Assembly: GCA_000333855.2 (NCBI GenBank)
Contig: CM007319.1
Coordinates: 1,676,636 to 1,740,635, forward strand
Source: Endotrypanum monterogeii
Lineage: Eukaryota; Euglenozoa; Kinetoplastea; Trypanosomatida; Trypanosomatidae
Reading direction: 5' to 3'
DNA length: 64,000 nucleotides
The notes beneath the pieces were generated by a model that searched no databases, was not told the DNA's origin, and saw nothing but the letters and a program-made list of their open reading frames with translations. The position numbers and the translations under genes are program-made. Shown here piece by piece: positions 9,901-18,040 of the stretch. Within the stretch, counting starts at the first letter, position 1; each line of letters begins with the position of its first letter.

Positions 9901-11425
9901 GGATCTGAACTGCCTCGCCTACACCCTGGAGAAACCGTTTACGTGCACGTGTGTGGTCGAAGCTGGGCCCCACAGGGTGACTGGCTTTGCCGCCGTATCC
10001 GAGCAGGGGCAGGCGACGCGGCTGTTATACACAGAGCCGTCTGTGCGTGCAGCGGCTCTGCGCAGAGGTTACCGCATTCCTTGTAGCTGTCCACTCGTGG
10101 AAGTGCGTACGAACGGCGAAATGGGTGAAGCAACGTTTGCGGTTGTTGATATCGCAGAAGGCACTCGCTTCTTTCACTTGAAGGGGCTTCGCATTTCGTT
10201 TCCAACCCGCTACACCATCATGCTGGATGAGGTGCACCACTTGCTTTTGGCGGACGGGGCAGAGTGTCTCTCGCACAGCTGCGACCCCAACGTGCGCGTT
10301 CGTGTCGACTCAACGAACAACATGCTAGAGTGCCAGACACTTCGACCCATCAAGGCTGGTGAACTCATCTCCTTCAACTATAACGCGACGGAGTGGGATA
10401 TGCACACAACATTTCGCTGCCTTTGCGGCTCGACGCAGTGCGCTTACGAGATACGCGGCTTCAAGCACCTCTCGCAGGCGCAGCGCGCCGTAATCCAGCG
10501 GCAGGCGTCACCGGCCATAAAGGCTTTGGCTTCTGCATCTGCAGACGTTCATCTACCAGCGAAACTTCTGTATGCGACACCCGACGGCCGGCTCAAGGCT
10601 GTGCGTGCAGTCGCTAAAGGTGATATCCTGTTGGAGGTGATGTACCTTGATGTACAGCCGACACAGATATGCGTGGGTCACCACTATGTGGTGTCACACG
10701 ACACTGAGCAGTATAACTGCGTATTAGTCGAAGGGCGCCTCATCGCCAGTCGTGCCGTGGCTGCTGATGAGCAACTCTTGGTGAACATGAACTTCTTTGT
10801 TTATGATATGACAGAGATTTTCCCACACACATACGAGAAGAATTGCAAGGGCTTCAAATTCATGGATGAGAAAGTCAAGCAGAAGTGTTTGTACCTCTGC
10901 GAGCCCCCGGTGCGTGCCCACGCAATGCAAGATGGATGGATTGTGAAGAGCACACAGGACGCTCTTGTGGTGCGGCCCAACGGAAATATGGGTCAGACTG
11001 CCTACGCACGCGACAACATTGCTGCCGGTACGCTTCTGTTCCACTGTACTGGTCTTGTTATCCCTTTTCCCACCATGTACACTATATGTGTCGGTGTTCA
11101 TCAGCACCTGTTGTTCGGTGATGCAGCAGAGTGTATTGCGCATCACTGCGATCCAAATGTTGCGGTACGCGTCGGCGAATCTGGAAAAGGTACGTTTGAC
11201 TTCGTGACGATCCGCGACATCGCGAAGGACGAGATGGTCACCTTCAACTACACAACGACGGAGTGGGATATGAATACGCCATTTGTGTGCCTCTGCAGCT
11301 CGCCTCAGTGCGCTGGGACCATACAAGGCTTCAAGCACCTCAAAGAATCCGAACAGCAGAGGCTGCGCCCCATCACATCGAAGGTGGTGTTGGATCAATG
11401 GAAAATGCACAATACCTCCTCTTAA
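6986..11425 (+). CDS. Giant protein of ten tandem SET-like modules
   Basis: A 1,479-residue protein made of five repeats of about 290-300 residues, each an A module followed by a B module. B modules (roughly residues 170-268, 452-570, 751-870, 1045-1163, 1334-1454) have the full SET order. It starts with an MGxATFAxxxIxxGT entry motif (GxGxFA...I..G type) and a GLxxPFPTxYTI strand. Then come the LAHSCDPNxxV pseudoknot motif, ELISFNY with the catalytic-type Tyr, TTEWDM, a post-SET CxCGSxxC cluster and GFKHL. A modules (about 1-112, 290-412, 610-712, 905-1006, 1195-1295) keep LxHSC, RVVxS and NxNxLxY but lack the entry motif and most post-SET Cys. SET domains are usually lysine methyltransferases; activity here is unproven. 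The start is the first in-frame ATG, soon after a C/CA-rich tract. No other domain, signal peptide or membrane segment is seen. Confidence 0.85.
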   Translation: MKAVSAFAVGEIVLPLPRSFSVCEDRLVLSDGVTVRHDKDFNVTIIGHFLIAVKPLSADAEIVVNINLCFYDLLKSDLLQTAVRGGGSGMRTPNTIYPYNLDRPVVSGFRYLDEEAKQELYCFADEQVRQQAIADGFLPCGNDEGQLSVVPTKCGEPVAVSTEEHEEGAVVFETTGVPLPFPVRSTVELPGDSHLRLTGGSEFLQHSCLPNVRLEIDGARIRGIALRTIEANEMLTYNYLTTEWEISKVFHCSCNVYCCYGLIKGFRFLDREQQEHLMPHCSPAVCEKFGLSLLSESSTSALTDSTTLLLTGENRLTSQRDLAAGTVLFEALGTPQLVQNELVFDRLRLTHSCDANTVLVNNRVVASRPLAVGDAVTCNLNLLHYTLSPSPLCACGSASCTGRVGGFKTLPTEKKHLWWSVATDAVRAAAAEDGYKIHSSSKWADVRRTLNMGDATFARQNIVAGTRVFHVQGLVLPFPTLYTIYLGEGKHLLFADGAQCLAHSCDPNTRVVVNAGTGSLDCFALRDIAVGELISFNYLSTEWDMCAPFQCECGSSNCYRRIAGFRHVKREGQLKLWTMATRAVQSLFAQNIRQTASTLATLNRALVTPTGVDGTLSLCADSSSGTVLLEAAGVFSVEGNHVCLGDVCLAHSCNATAVLLEGRVVLSAFCPAGTAITLNVNQLCYQLDKPFTCDCSGENPAHVVGGFASLSDKEKARILLCTAPEVRAEATAAGFEIPCPCPFVTVKANGAMGQATFAARRIPSGTRFLKVNGLVLPFPTVYTIQLERGRHLQFADGAQCLAHDCTPNVRIMVDAESRSLDCLALRDIEKDEVISFNYLTTEWDLSNPFGCVCSKGSSCLGRIRGLKYLSGEQRQRLWWMLTPAMRRLAEQSFNWRALAGPLLHTDQGGCVRAAKVLKEGLCILEASQVHLQAGYALVDGVRLSHSCAPTAAVVERRVIVIKTVCPETEITLDLNCLAYTLEKPFTCTCVVEAGPHRVTGFAAVSEQGQATRLLYTEPSVRAAALRRGYRIPCSCPLVEVRTNGEMGEATFAVVDIAEGTRFFHLKGLRISFPTRYTIMLDEVHHLLLADGAECLSHSCDPNVRVRVDSTNNMLECQTLRPIKAGELISFNYNATEWDMHTTFRCLCGSTQCAYEIRGFKHLSQAQRAVIQRQASPAIKALASASADVHLPAKLLYATPDGRLKAVRAVAKGDILLEVMYLDVQPTQICVGHHYVVSHDTEQYNCVLVEGRLIASRAVAADEQLLVNMNFFVYDMTEIFPHTYEKNCKGFKFMDEKVKQKCLYLCEPPVRAHAMQDGWIVKSTQDALVVRPNGNMGQTAYARDNIAAGTLLFHCTGLVIPFPTMYTICVGVHQHLLFGDAAECIAHHCDPNVAVRVGESGKGTFDFVTIRDIAKDEMVTFNYTTTEWDMNTPFVCLCSSPQCAGTIQGFKHLKESEQQRLRPITSKVVLDQWKMHNTSS

Positions 11426-12579
11426 TCCAGAAAAAAAGCACTGGGGAGGAACGGAATGAAAATCTGAGGATATATCATAGACATAGACTAAAAAATAAAA
11501 AAAACGAGAATGTGATCGAGGCAGTACCTCGACCGGCGACATGTACTTAAGTGCAGGGATCCACAGAGTAGATATACTCACACTGTCCTCCTCTGAGCTC
11601 TGCATCCACCAATCTGAGTGTTGCTTTTCCCTTTTTTTCTTTGACTCGTTTTTACTAAATATTTTCTTCAATTTTTTTCTGCCCCCCACCCTCCCCCCAC
11701 CTACCTCGGTGAGTTGGAAAGTGTGGGTGTGTATACGCGGCGTCGTCTTCAACGTCGACAAAGGCATCCTGCACCTCCCCCTTCATGGAGAAGAAAGGGG
11801 TTCTCTGTCGTTTCCTCTCCTTTTTCTCAAGCTTTCCTACGGCTTCTACCTTACGAATACAGACGGTGTAGCACAAGTGGGTCGTGACGCCCTGGACACC
11901 TTTCGGACCGTCATATGGGAATGCCCTTGGCTACATGTCTGGAGATATGTGCTGCCGCTCTAGATGAATCTCTGTGTCTAAGAGGAACAGACAGGCCCCC
12001 ATAATCATCTGCACATAATCGGCTTGTTCTTGAGCTATGCAATGAAAGCAACGCAGTGTGCTCTGTCTTGAGCGAGATGTGTGTTTCTCAGCCTCCTCCG
12101 CCAGTCGCATCAAAAACAATATGACATAACTCCTGTTTTCGATTTGACTACGTACCCGTGCTTATAAGACTAACAGCTAAGTGTGTAAACGAAGTCACCA
12201 TGGCACGAATTGTGACACGGTGGACATGTCCCTCTATCTTTCCCCCTCTCTCCCATCTCATCATCTCCTACTGTTTACAAACTGCTCTAGAGCGAATCCC
12301 GATAGGACGGAGATTCCCTGGAGGCTTCTCCGGTCACCAATATGGCCAGGCAGCAAACGTCTCTAACCCTCGAACAATTCCCACCCATACACATACACGC
12401 ACACAACGTCCAAAATCTACTTGTTATCTCTCCCCCCCCCTCCCCCTTCACCGCCCTCTCCTCCTTCCCGACATCATCAAACCAGCATGCTTCAAAGTGT
12501 TCACGCCCCTTGATCACTACCCCTGTCGCCGACGTGTACATCTGCACACCTTGTTGTTGATATACCCTCGCTTCCATCC
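11426..12579. other. Intergenic spacer, 1.15 kb
   Basis: An A-rich 3' UTR start is followed by T- and C-rich tracts at 11625-11705 and 12230-12480. No convincing gene is seen. The 140-residue frame around 11541-11963 is hydrophobic only because of its T runs. Confidence 0.65.
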
Positions 12580-13185
12580 ATGCAAAAAAGAACGAAACCA
12601 GCGAAGCGAGTGAGCTTTGGATCTGTCACATACTTCTCGTCTGCGCATAGGGAAGCCTCGCGGGTCCCAGTCCTCGATGAGGGAAGCCGCCAGGCAGATG
12701 CGGTGACGACTTACGCTCCGGTTTCAGCGCCATCAGCCAAACGAAGCACAGCCCGACGGCGAACGCCGCAGGTCGCCGATGAAGCAGGTGAGCGCCCTGT
12801 GATGGGAGAACCAACCGAGTACACGACGCATCCAATACGATTCCTCCGCTGCGTCTTGTATCCACCCCACAAAACGCAGCCGTCTATCCAAGATGCGGCC
12901 GACGTCGTCGCTATCGGAGACCCAAAGACGAACCGGACACAGCGCCTAGCCGGAGCATCACCTCAGCGGGCGACTGGTGCTTTACCGGCCGTGAAAAGAC
13001 AGTTGTCATGTGCGGACGAAGAGACAAGTAGTACACTGGTGAAAAGAACCACGCCAACACGAGGACATATGGCATGCTCAGCAAGCGTTGAGGACGCAAC
13101 AACACGAAAGTCGATGCTCTCTCTAGAAGAATCCCCGACTCTGTCACAGCTGGTTTCAGCAGTAGATGACGTCATTGGCCACTAG
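12580..13185 (+). CDS. Hypothetical protein with RVSF motif; N-terminal part of a TAG-interrupted gene
   Basis: 201 residues from an ATG to a TAG at 13183-13185. The start is basic and carries KRVSFGSVTYF; RVSF at residues 10-13 fits the RVxF docking motif for protein phosphatase 1. The rest is Ser/Thr/Ala/Pro-rich and looks disordered, except for HPIRFLRCVLYPPHK near residues 87-101. After the TAG the same frame stays open for another 233 codons through a PHD-type domain, and there is no polypyrimidine/AG splice signal between the two halves. The two therefore look like one gene of about 435 codons broken by a single stop. It could instead be a genuine separate short protein. Basis: the sequence itself plus inference. 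Confidence 0.5.
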   Translation: MQKRTKPAKRVSFGSVTYFSSAHREASRVPVLDEGSRQADAVTTYAPVSAPSAKRSTARRRTPQVADEAGERPVMGEPTEYTTHPIRFLRCVLYPPHKTQPSIQDAADVVAIGDPKTNRTQRLAGASPQRATGALPAVKRQLSCADEETSSTLVKRTTPTRGHMACSASVEDATTRKSMLSLEESPTLSQLVSAVDDVIGH

Positions 13186-13314
13186 CAGCTCATCCTATGC
13201 AATCAACCGCTGGCATCCCCCAGCGGCATTGCTACCTTGGGCAGCTGCTCCGCTACGGATGGCGCAGCAAGCACCTCGAGCGCAACGAACTCAACGGCGT
13301 CAACGCAGGAACAA

Positions 13315-13887
13315 ATGAGTACTCCTGACAGCGAGAAAACCGACTCACATGACACGAGAGAAATTCTTGGATGCGCCGAAGGGACTTCAAAGGTGCAGTT
13401 TCTTCCTTGCCAAGAAGAAGGAAAAAAAGACGACATCACAGCGAGGGATTCGACTCGCAATGCCTCACAGTTTTCCTTTGTGCCTACATCTCCCCCAACA
13501 GCACCCAATAATGCACGCCACCCTGTGGGCACGTTATCTTGCGCGTTCTGTGGAGCGGGTACGGATTGTGGATATGCCCACATGAAGGCTCCGCCCTGCT
13601 TCTCCGACGGTATTGCATATCACACCGTGTGCGCTCTATGGTCTCCAGAGGTCTTCTACGACATCGAAATCGGTGCACTAACAGGCATTGCAGAAGCAGC
13701 ACACCGCGCTCGCCTCATCAAGTGCGCGTGGTGCCGTCGCCTAGGAGCCGCTGTCGGCTGCTACTGTCCAACGTGCCAATTGAGTTTTCACGTTCCTTGT
13801 GCCGTGAAAGGGCGCGCGTTGGTCAATACGAAATCATTTATCCTCTACTTCCCGGCCCACAGACCAGCCACCAACAAAGAAAAGTGA
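13315..13887 (+). CDS. Extended PHD (ePHD) finger protein, in frame with the upstream ORF
   Basis: 190 residues if translation starts at the first ATG after the upstream TAG; the frame is open back to 13186. The C-terminal half is an extended PHD: a CAFCGAG...CGYAH pre-PHD knuckle, HTVCALWSPEV (the characteristic HxxCAxWSPEV), then IKCAWCRRLGAAVGCYCPTC and SFHVPCAVKG. The usual last Cys before the terminal His appears to be Phe (ILYFPAHR). ePHD fingers occur in chromatin proteins such as the JADE, BRPF and MLL families and bind nucleosomes or histone tails; the partner here is unknown. The N-terminal half is Ser/Thr-rich and disordered. With no splice signal of its own, this half is probably expressed only by readthrough of the TAG or is part of a dead allele. 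Confidence 0.6.
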   Translation: MSTPDSEKTDSHDTREILGCAEGTSKVQFLPCQEEGKKDDITARDSTRNASQFSFVPTSPPTAPNNARHPVGTLSCAFCGAGTDCGYAHMKAPPCFSDGIAYHTVCALWSPEVFYDIEIGALTGIAEAAHRARLIKCAWCRRLGAAVGCYCPTCQLSFHVPCAVKGRALVNTKSFILYFPAHRPATNKEK

Positions 13888-14601
13888 GGATGATTTGCTC
13901 CAAACTGAAGACTGTCAGGTGGCCCACAAAAGAACGAAGTCTGAAGCCGTGCATCTGTGTCTCGCATCCTTTGTCGAATAAAGGCGACCGAAGCAAAAAA
14001 GTATTTTTTCTTTTTTGAAAGAAGCCCATGGAATTTACCCGGGACTACATTGTGCATAGACCCAGCGAAATTAGATACGGCGCCGCCTTTCAGAAGTAGG
14101 AGCCAGTGATCTTGGCAACTCCTCTGCCCTATCGGACAGACGTGAGCAGCTCCGCGCTGGTGTTGAAGTTCGCCAGGTCTACGAATGGGGCATCGGTGGG
14201 CCGCGCCTACGGGGAGTCTCGAACAGCGTTGCTGCTCTTGTATGTGCGATCGCGTGTTTTCCTTTTGTGTTTTCACCTTACGGCTTTGGAGGGAGAATAC
14301 ATCTGACTGGATGTACTTCTCTTATCATGCACCAGGGTATATATTATTATGATTCCCACCTCCCTCCCTGTTGATCTCGCTCGGGTGCGCCTCACCAACG
14401 TGCAACAGAGCACATGTCGTCGCTTTACTAACCGCTCTGCCTCTTTCTCTTCCCCGATCCTTGAGCATCGATGCTAGCACGCTTTTTTATCTTTTCAATA
14501 CCAGCTCATTCCACGTCTTGTTTTTTTTTTTTTTGTGTAGGTGTGTTTAGGTGCACGTTGGGACAACAAGACGCATCCTTGCTCGAATACTTTATGTGAA
14601 G
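13888..14601. other. Intergenic spacer, 0.7 kb
   Basis: No gene is seen. It ends with a T14 tract and AG that form the likely splice acceptor of the LAMTOR2-like gene. Confidence 0.7.
14521..14540 (+). promoter_or_regulatory. Polypyrimidine tract and trans-splice acceptor
   Basis: T14 followed by GTGTAG. The AG at 14539-14540 is the first after the tract and would give a 5' UTR of about 60 bases to the ATG at 14602. Confidence 0.6.
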
Positions 14602-15018
14602 ATGCTATGCGCGTCTGATCTCAACGCTGTCGTAAACAGCGCCGTCGGCGAAGACATTCTCATGGCGCTGTTGCTTGATGCATCCGGCAATGCCATCGCA
14701 ACCGCCTTTGCCGGCTCTGCGGCGCAAAGAGACGTCATTTACGCCCCAGTAGTTGCAGCGACAGCTAACATGTGGCGCGCGTACGCTCGTAGTGACCTGG
14801 CCATCAACAAACTGAACCTCGAGCTCGAGGCCGAATCACTGGAGCAAATGATCGTGAACTTCGAAGACAAGAAGATATGTGCCATGTCGGTCGCAGAAAC
14901 GGCAGTTGTGTCACTCTTGTCGGTGAACGAAAATGTGACCGATGGATTTCTGAAGCTCAAGACGGCTGCCCTCCAGCGCAAACTAGATCGTATCTTGCGG
15001 CCTGTCATGGCACTGTAG
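14602..15018 (+). CDS. Roadblock/LC7 protein, LAMTOR2-like
   Basis: 138 residues, close to the length of LAMTOR2/p14 (about 125). The layout matches: an N-terminal helix, strand LMALLLDASGNAIATA (LLLNNEGSLLA in LAMTOR2), a long helix with ANMWRAYARSD (aligning with SNIWAAYDRNG), a strand with IVNFEDKKICAMSV, and a helix ending LKLKTAALQRKLDRILRPV. LAMTOR2 pairs with LAMTOR3 in Ragulator, which anchors Rag GTPases and TORC1 to lysosomes. Dynein light chain roadblock and MglB-type proteins share the fold but are usually shorter and lack the WxAY helix. The start is the first in-frame ATG downstream of the splice acceptor; an upstream GTG in frame was not used. The fold is confident; LAMTOR2 orthology is probable. 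Confidence 0.7.
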   Translation: MLCASDLNAVVNSAVGEDILMALLLDASGNAIATAFAGSAAQRDVIYAPVVAATANMWRAYARSDLAINKLNLELEAESLEQMIVNFEDKKICAMSVAETAVVSLLSVNENVTDGFLKLKTAALQRKLDRILRPVMAL

Positions 15019-15634
15019 GAGCGGTGAAAGGAAGCAACTGCTCTGAGCACAGTGAAAAAGCTCGTTTGTATGTGTGTGTAAGCGCGCGTTCCTGTATTTC
15101 CCCACCGCTTGATTTTCCCCCTCATGTGGACGGAAAAAAAAGTTTCCAAGTAGCGGAAGTCCACTGCTTTGTAGTTGATGCCATTCTCTTCAAGCCTCTG
15201 ACAAGAAAGAAAAAAAAAAGGGGGGTCCACATTGGTGTTTTTTTGCCGCTGCGGTGGTATGGACCGCGTTTGGTAATCCCCCCTTCCCTCCTCTCCTCTG
15301 CCAGTGTTTGTGCGCGCTATACTCCCTAGCAATGAACAGCACAAGACACCAATGTTTTCGTCCCGTAGCGCCAGTGCGAATGAATGGGGAGAAGCCCAAG
15401 AAAAGATGCACCAAGGCAGGGTTGGTTGATGAGTGGCCAACGCCGTAGTGTGCTCCTCATCGTGCTCATCTATGTCGGCTCTCGCGGTCTGAGGCAGTTA
15501 TGGTTCAGGTCTCAGACATTTTTCCTTTCGCCACTGATTTATTCGCACCTCACAGATCATTCCACCCTCACCCCCTCGCCTCGCTTCTTGTAACGCCGGC
15601 ACTTCTTTCCTCCTAGCCAGTCCCGAAGGCCAGG
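15019..15634. other. Intergenic spacer, 0.6 kb
   Basis: UTR sequence with an A9-G6 run near 15208 and a pyrimidine-rich stretch before the next start. No gene is seen. Confidence 0.7.
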
Positions 15635-17278
15635 ATGATTCCAAGCATGTTCCGCTCTCACCGCCTTCTTCGACCGTTTGCGTCCCCGAAGGCGCAGCTG
15701 TCATCATCGTCAAGGCTGCCCAATATTTGCCTGACGCTATCCGTCACCTGTCGACACTATCACAACAGTACTCCAACCTCAACAGAGAATTTTTCCGCCT
15801 CCTCCAGTCTTGGGCAGCCTCATGATGCTTCTCCAACGTACCTGGAGTACGTGGACCGCATATGGAACAGCAAGTGGTTTGGCACCGTAGATGAGAGCGC
15901 GGCAGCTGCCATGAGGGCTCACTCCGCGTCATCTGACCCCTCGCTGTTCACGCAGGCGTTTATCTCATGTCAGGAGGCACTAAGCATGGAGGCGGGCACG
16001 GTCATTTTTCTCGTTGGCGCCCTTACACGCCTGTGCACCCTCTTTCCCTCGCTATACGGGGAGCGAGCAACACAGCGAATGCGGTTGGCCCTACCAGAAC
16101 TGAAGAAACCTCAAGAAGACTTTAATCGTGTCTACTTCAACGACTCGGCGTCCGCCATGGACGTTCAGGTCGCAGCAAGCATTCTCAAAAGCCACCGTCG
16201 CGCCGTTTTCCGAAAGTTCAACACATCCAATCTCAAGTGTGTTTCGTCCCTGGGCATGGCGCCACTCATCATGACGGGGCTTTACCAAGTCTCCTCATTA
16301 TGTGAAAATACCGCCCTCGACGTGGGGTCCTCCGCATACTTGTGGTGCAGTGCCCTAACACTACCTGATCCTTATCTGTTACTTCCCGTGCTCACCTGCG
16401 CTATCACGCTGCTGAACTTCGAGCTTTCACTTTCGAAAGATCTGAAGACGGGCTGGATGCGGAACGTCATCTGGGGAGCCCGGCTGGGGTGCCTGTGCAT
16501 CACCCCCGTCGTGTGGTCGTTCAGCTCGGGTGTGTGTCTCTATCTGATCGGTATGAACACTATGGGCCTGCTGCAGCCCTTCCTCCTGCGCTCCGCTACT
16601 TTCCGGCAGTGGTTCAACTTTCCCTCAGCAAATGAAATAGCCGCAGCGGCACCGCGCCAAAAATCCTCCACGCCCATGACCCCGGCCAACACTCGTACCG
16701 CAACAACACGAGAGTGTATTGTGTCGACGGTGGCGCCGGCAGGTGATAAAGCAACACCTGGCCGGAGTGCGAAAACCGCTAGTGACGAGGATGACATACT
16801 ACAGGCGAGCATGACCGCTCAGTTTCCTTATCTCAGTCATCTCCTGAATCCGCAGGTCGATGAGCATCAAGACCTCTTCGCCAAGGTGCCTAGTAAGCAG
16901 GCCAAGAAAGACTTCGGACATCGCGTCTTCACACCTTCTGCTGCCGCACCTGCCCATGGCAACCGCTATGCACGAGGTGTGAACCCACTGATGCCAGAAA
17001 TACCCCTGCATCGCCGCGCAGGCTCAACCAGCCACGTTTTGCCACACGAAGAGAGTCGAAGTGGCGTCTGCAGCGGTATTGCCGGACCCCCTGAGGAGGC
17101 GCCTGGGGCAGCACCAGCGAGTGCTGTCAAGCGAACACCAAAGCCCAAAGGGTCACTGTTTGCGTCAAGTGGTTGGAAGAGTACTCAACTATCGTTCGCA
17201 GAGGAGGATTTCATTCCGTCTTACCCCAACGTCAGTTCATCACAATCCCCCGCGTCATCGTTGCAGCCGCGCAAGTGA
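15635..17278 (+). CDS. Mitochondrial Oxa1/Cox18-type membrane insertase
   Basis: 547 residues. The N-terminus is rich in Arg/Ser/Leu and free of acidic residues for about 45 residues, consistent with a mitochondrial presequence. Residues ~115-330 carry the YidC/Oxa1/Alb3 domain. It has a first membrane segment (AGTVIFLVGALTRL), a charged loop ending LPELK, then LGMAPLIMTGLYQVSSL and a pair of hydrophobic segments around LPDPYLLLPVLTCAITLL. The family ending follows: PVVWSFSSGVCLYLIGMNTM with GLLQPFLLR, equivalent to PsG..lYW..sN....Q...lr. The family inserts respiratory-chain subunits into the inner membrane. The last ~200 residues are a low-complexity, Ala/Ser/Pro-rich tail, possibly a matrix ribosome-binding tail of unusual make-up. 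The next gene also encodes an inner-membrane protein. Whether this is Oxa1 or Cox18 cannot be decided by eye. Confidence 0.8.
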   Translation: MIPSMFRSHRLLRPFASPKAQLSSSSRLPNICLTLSVTCRHYHNSTPTSTENFSASSSLGQPHDASPTYLEYVDRIWNSKWFGTVDESAAAAMRAHSASSDPSLFTQAFISCQEALSMEAGTVIFLVGALTRLCTLFPSLYGERATQRMRLALPELKKPQEDFNRVYFNDSASAMDVQVAASILKSHRRAVFRKFNTSNLKCVSSLGMAPLIMTGLYQVSSLCENTALDVGSSAYLWCSALTLPDPYLLLPVLTCAITLLNFELSLSKDLKTGWMRNVIWGARLGCLCITPVVWSFSSGVCLYLIGMNTMGLLQPFLLRSATFRQWFNFPSANEIAAAAPRQKSSTPMTPANTRTATTRECIVSTVAPAGDKATPGRSAKTASDEDDILQASMTAQFPYLSHLLNPQVDEHQDLFAKVPSKQAKKDFGHRVFTPSAAAPAHGNRYARGVNPLMPEIPLHRRAGSTSHVLPHEESRSGVCSGIAGPPEEAPGAAPASAVKRTPKPKGSLFASSGWKSTQLSFAEEDFIPSYPNVSSSQSPASSLQPRK

Positions 17279-18040
17279 AGCACCGCGCTTTCCACCTTGA
17301 TACCGTCGCGATGCTCTTGGTCTTCCTTCTTTTGTTGTTTGTGTGTTTATTTTCAGGTGAACAGCGAGGACACGCCCCCCCCCCCACCCGCCCATTAAAT
17401 CTCGACGGAAAGACACGTCACGCGGTGAACATGAACCGACACGGTGGCCTTACTTGCTCGATATCCCGGCAGAGTGCTAGATGATGTCGTGGACTGCCTC
17501 GAGGCTGTCTCTTTTGACCTCTTCCCCGATTGAAGCTCCAGTGACGGAACCACGTGTTCCTCTGAGAAGCCTGGGTGCATCCAAGATACCTGGGCGAATA
17601 AATAAGAAGAGGCACCGTCTTTTGTCAAGTATGAGCCCCAGCCCCCCCCCCCACCCACACACACATACACAAGCACGGCAACTGTGCCTGTATGCTTATA
17701 CGGTCGTCACGCTTCGCATTCTGCAGCCACGCTCCTATTTGTCGTTGTGGCCTTTTAGCCCTCTTTCTCGTCTGACTTTCAACCCCCTGTTTCCCCCCTC
17801 CCCTTGCACCCTGCAGTCCGTCTCTCGATCGGTCTGACTGGCGTTCCTCGCCATCCCAGGCTCTCGCTGCAGGCCTTGTCGCTTCTTCCAACCTCCCGAG
17901 CCAGAGAAGCATAAGAACCGTCCACATTTGGACTTTGGCTCAAAGGGCAAACGAACGCAAACAGAAAAAAAAAAAGGAAGAAGAATAACCCCTTCTGACT
18001 TGGACAAGAGGCACCAACCCGCAACCACAAGTACGATACA
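17279..18040. other. Intergenic spacer, 0.76 kb
   Basis: UTR sequence with C9-C10 runs near 17377 and 17643 and a CA stretch after the second. No gene is seen. Confidence 0.7.

Noticed and set aside
10724..11767. 347-residue minus-strand open frame over the end of the SET-array gene
   Set aside because: It lies opposite a clearly coding region, has no recognisable domain and runs into UTR sequence; it is a shadow of the plus-strand gene.
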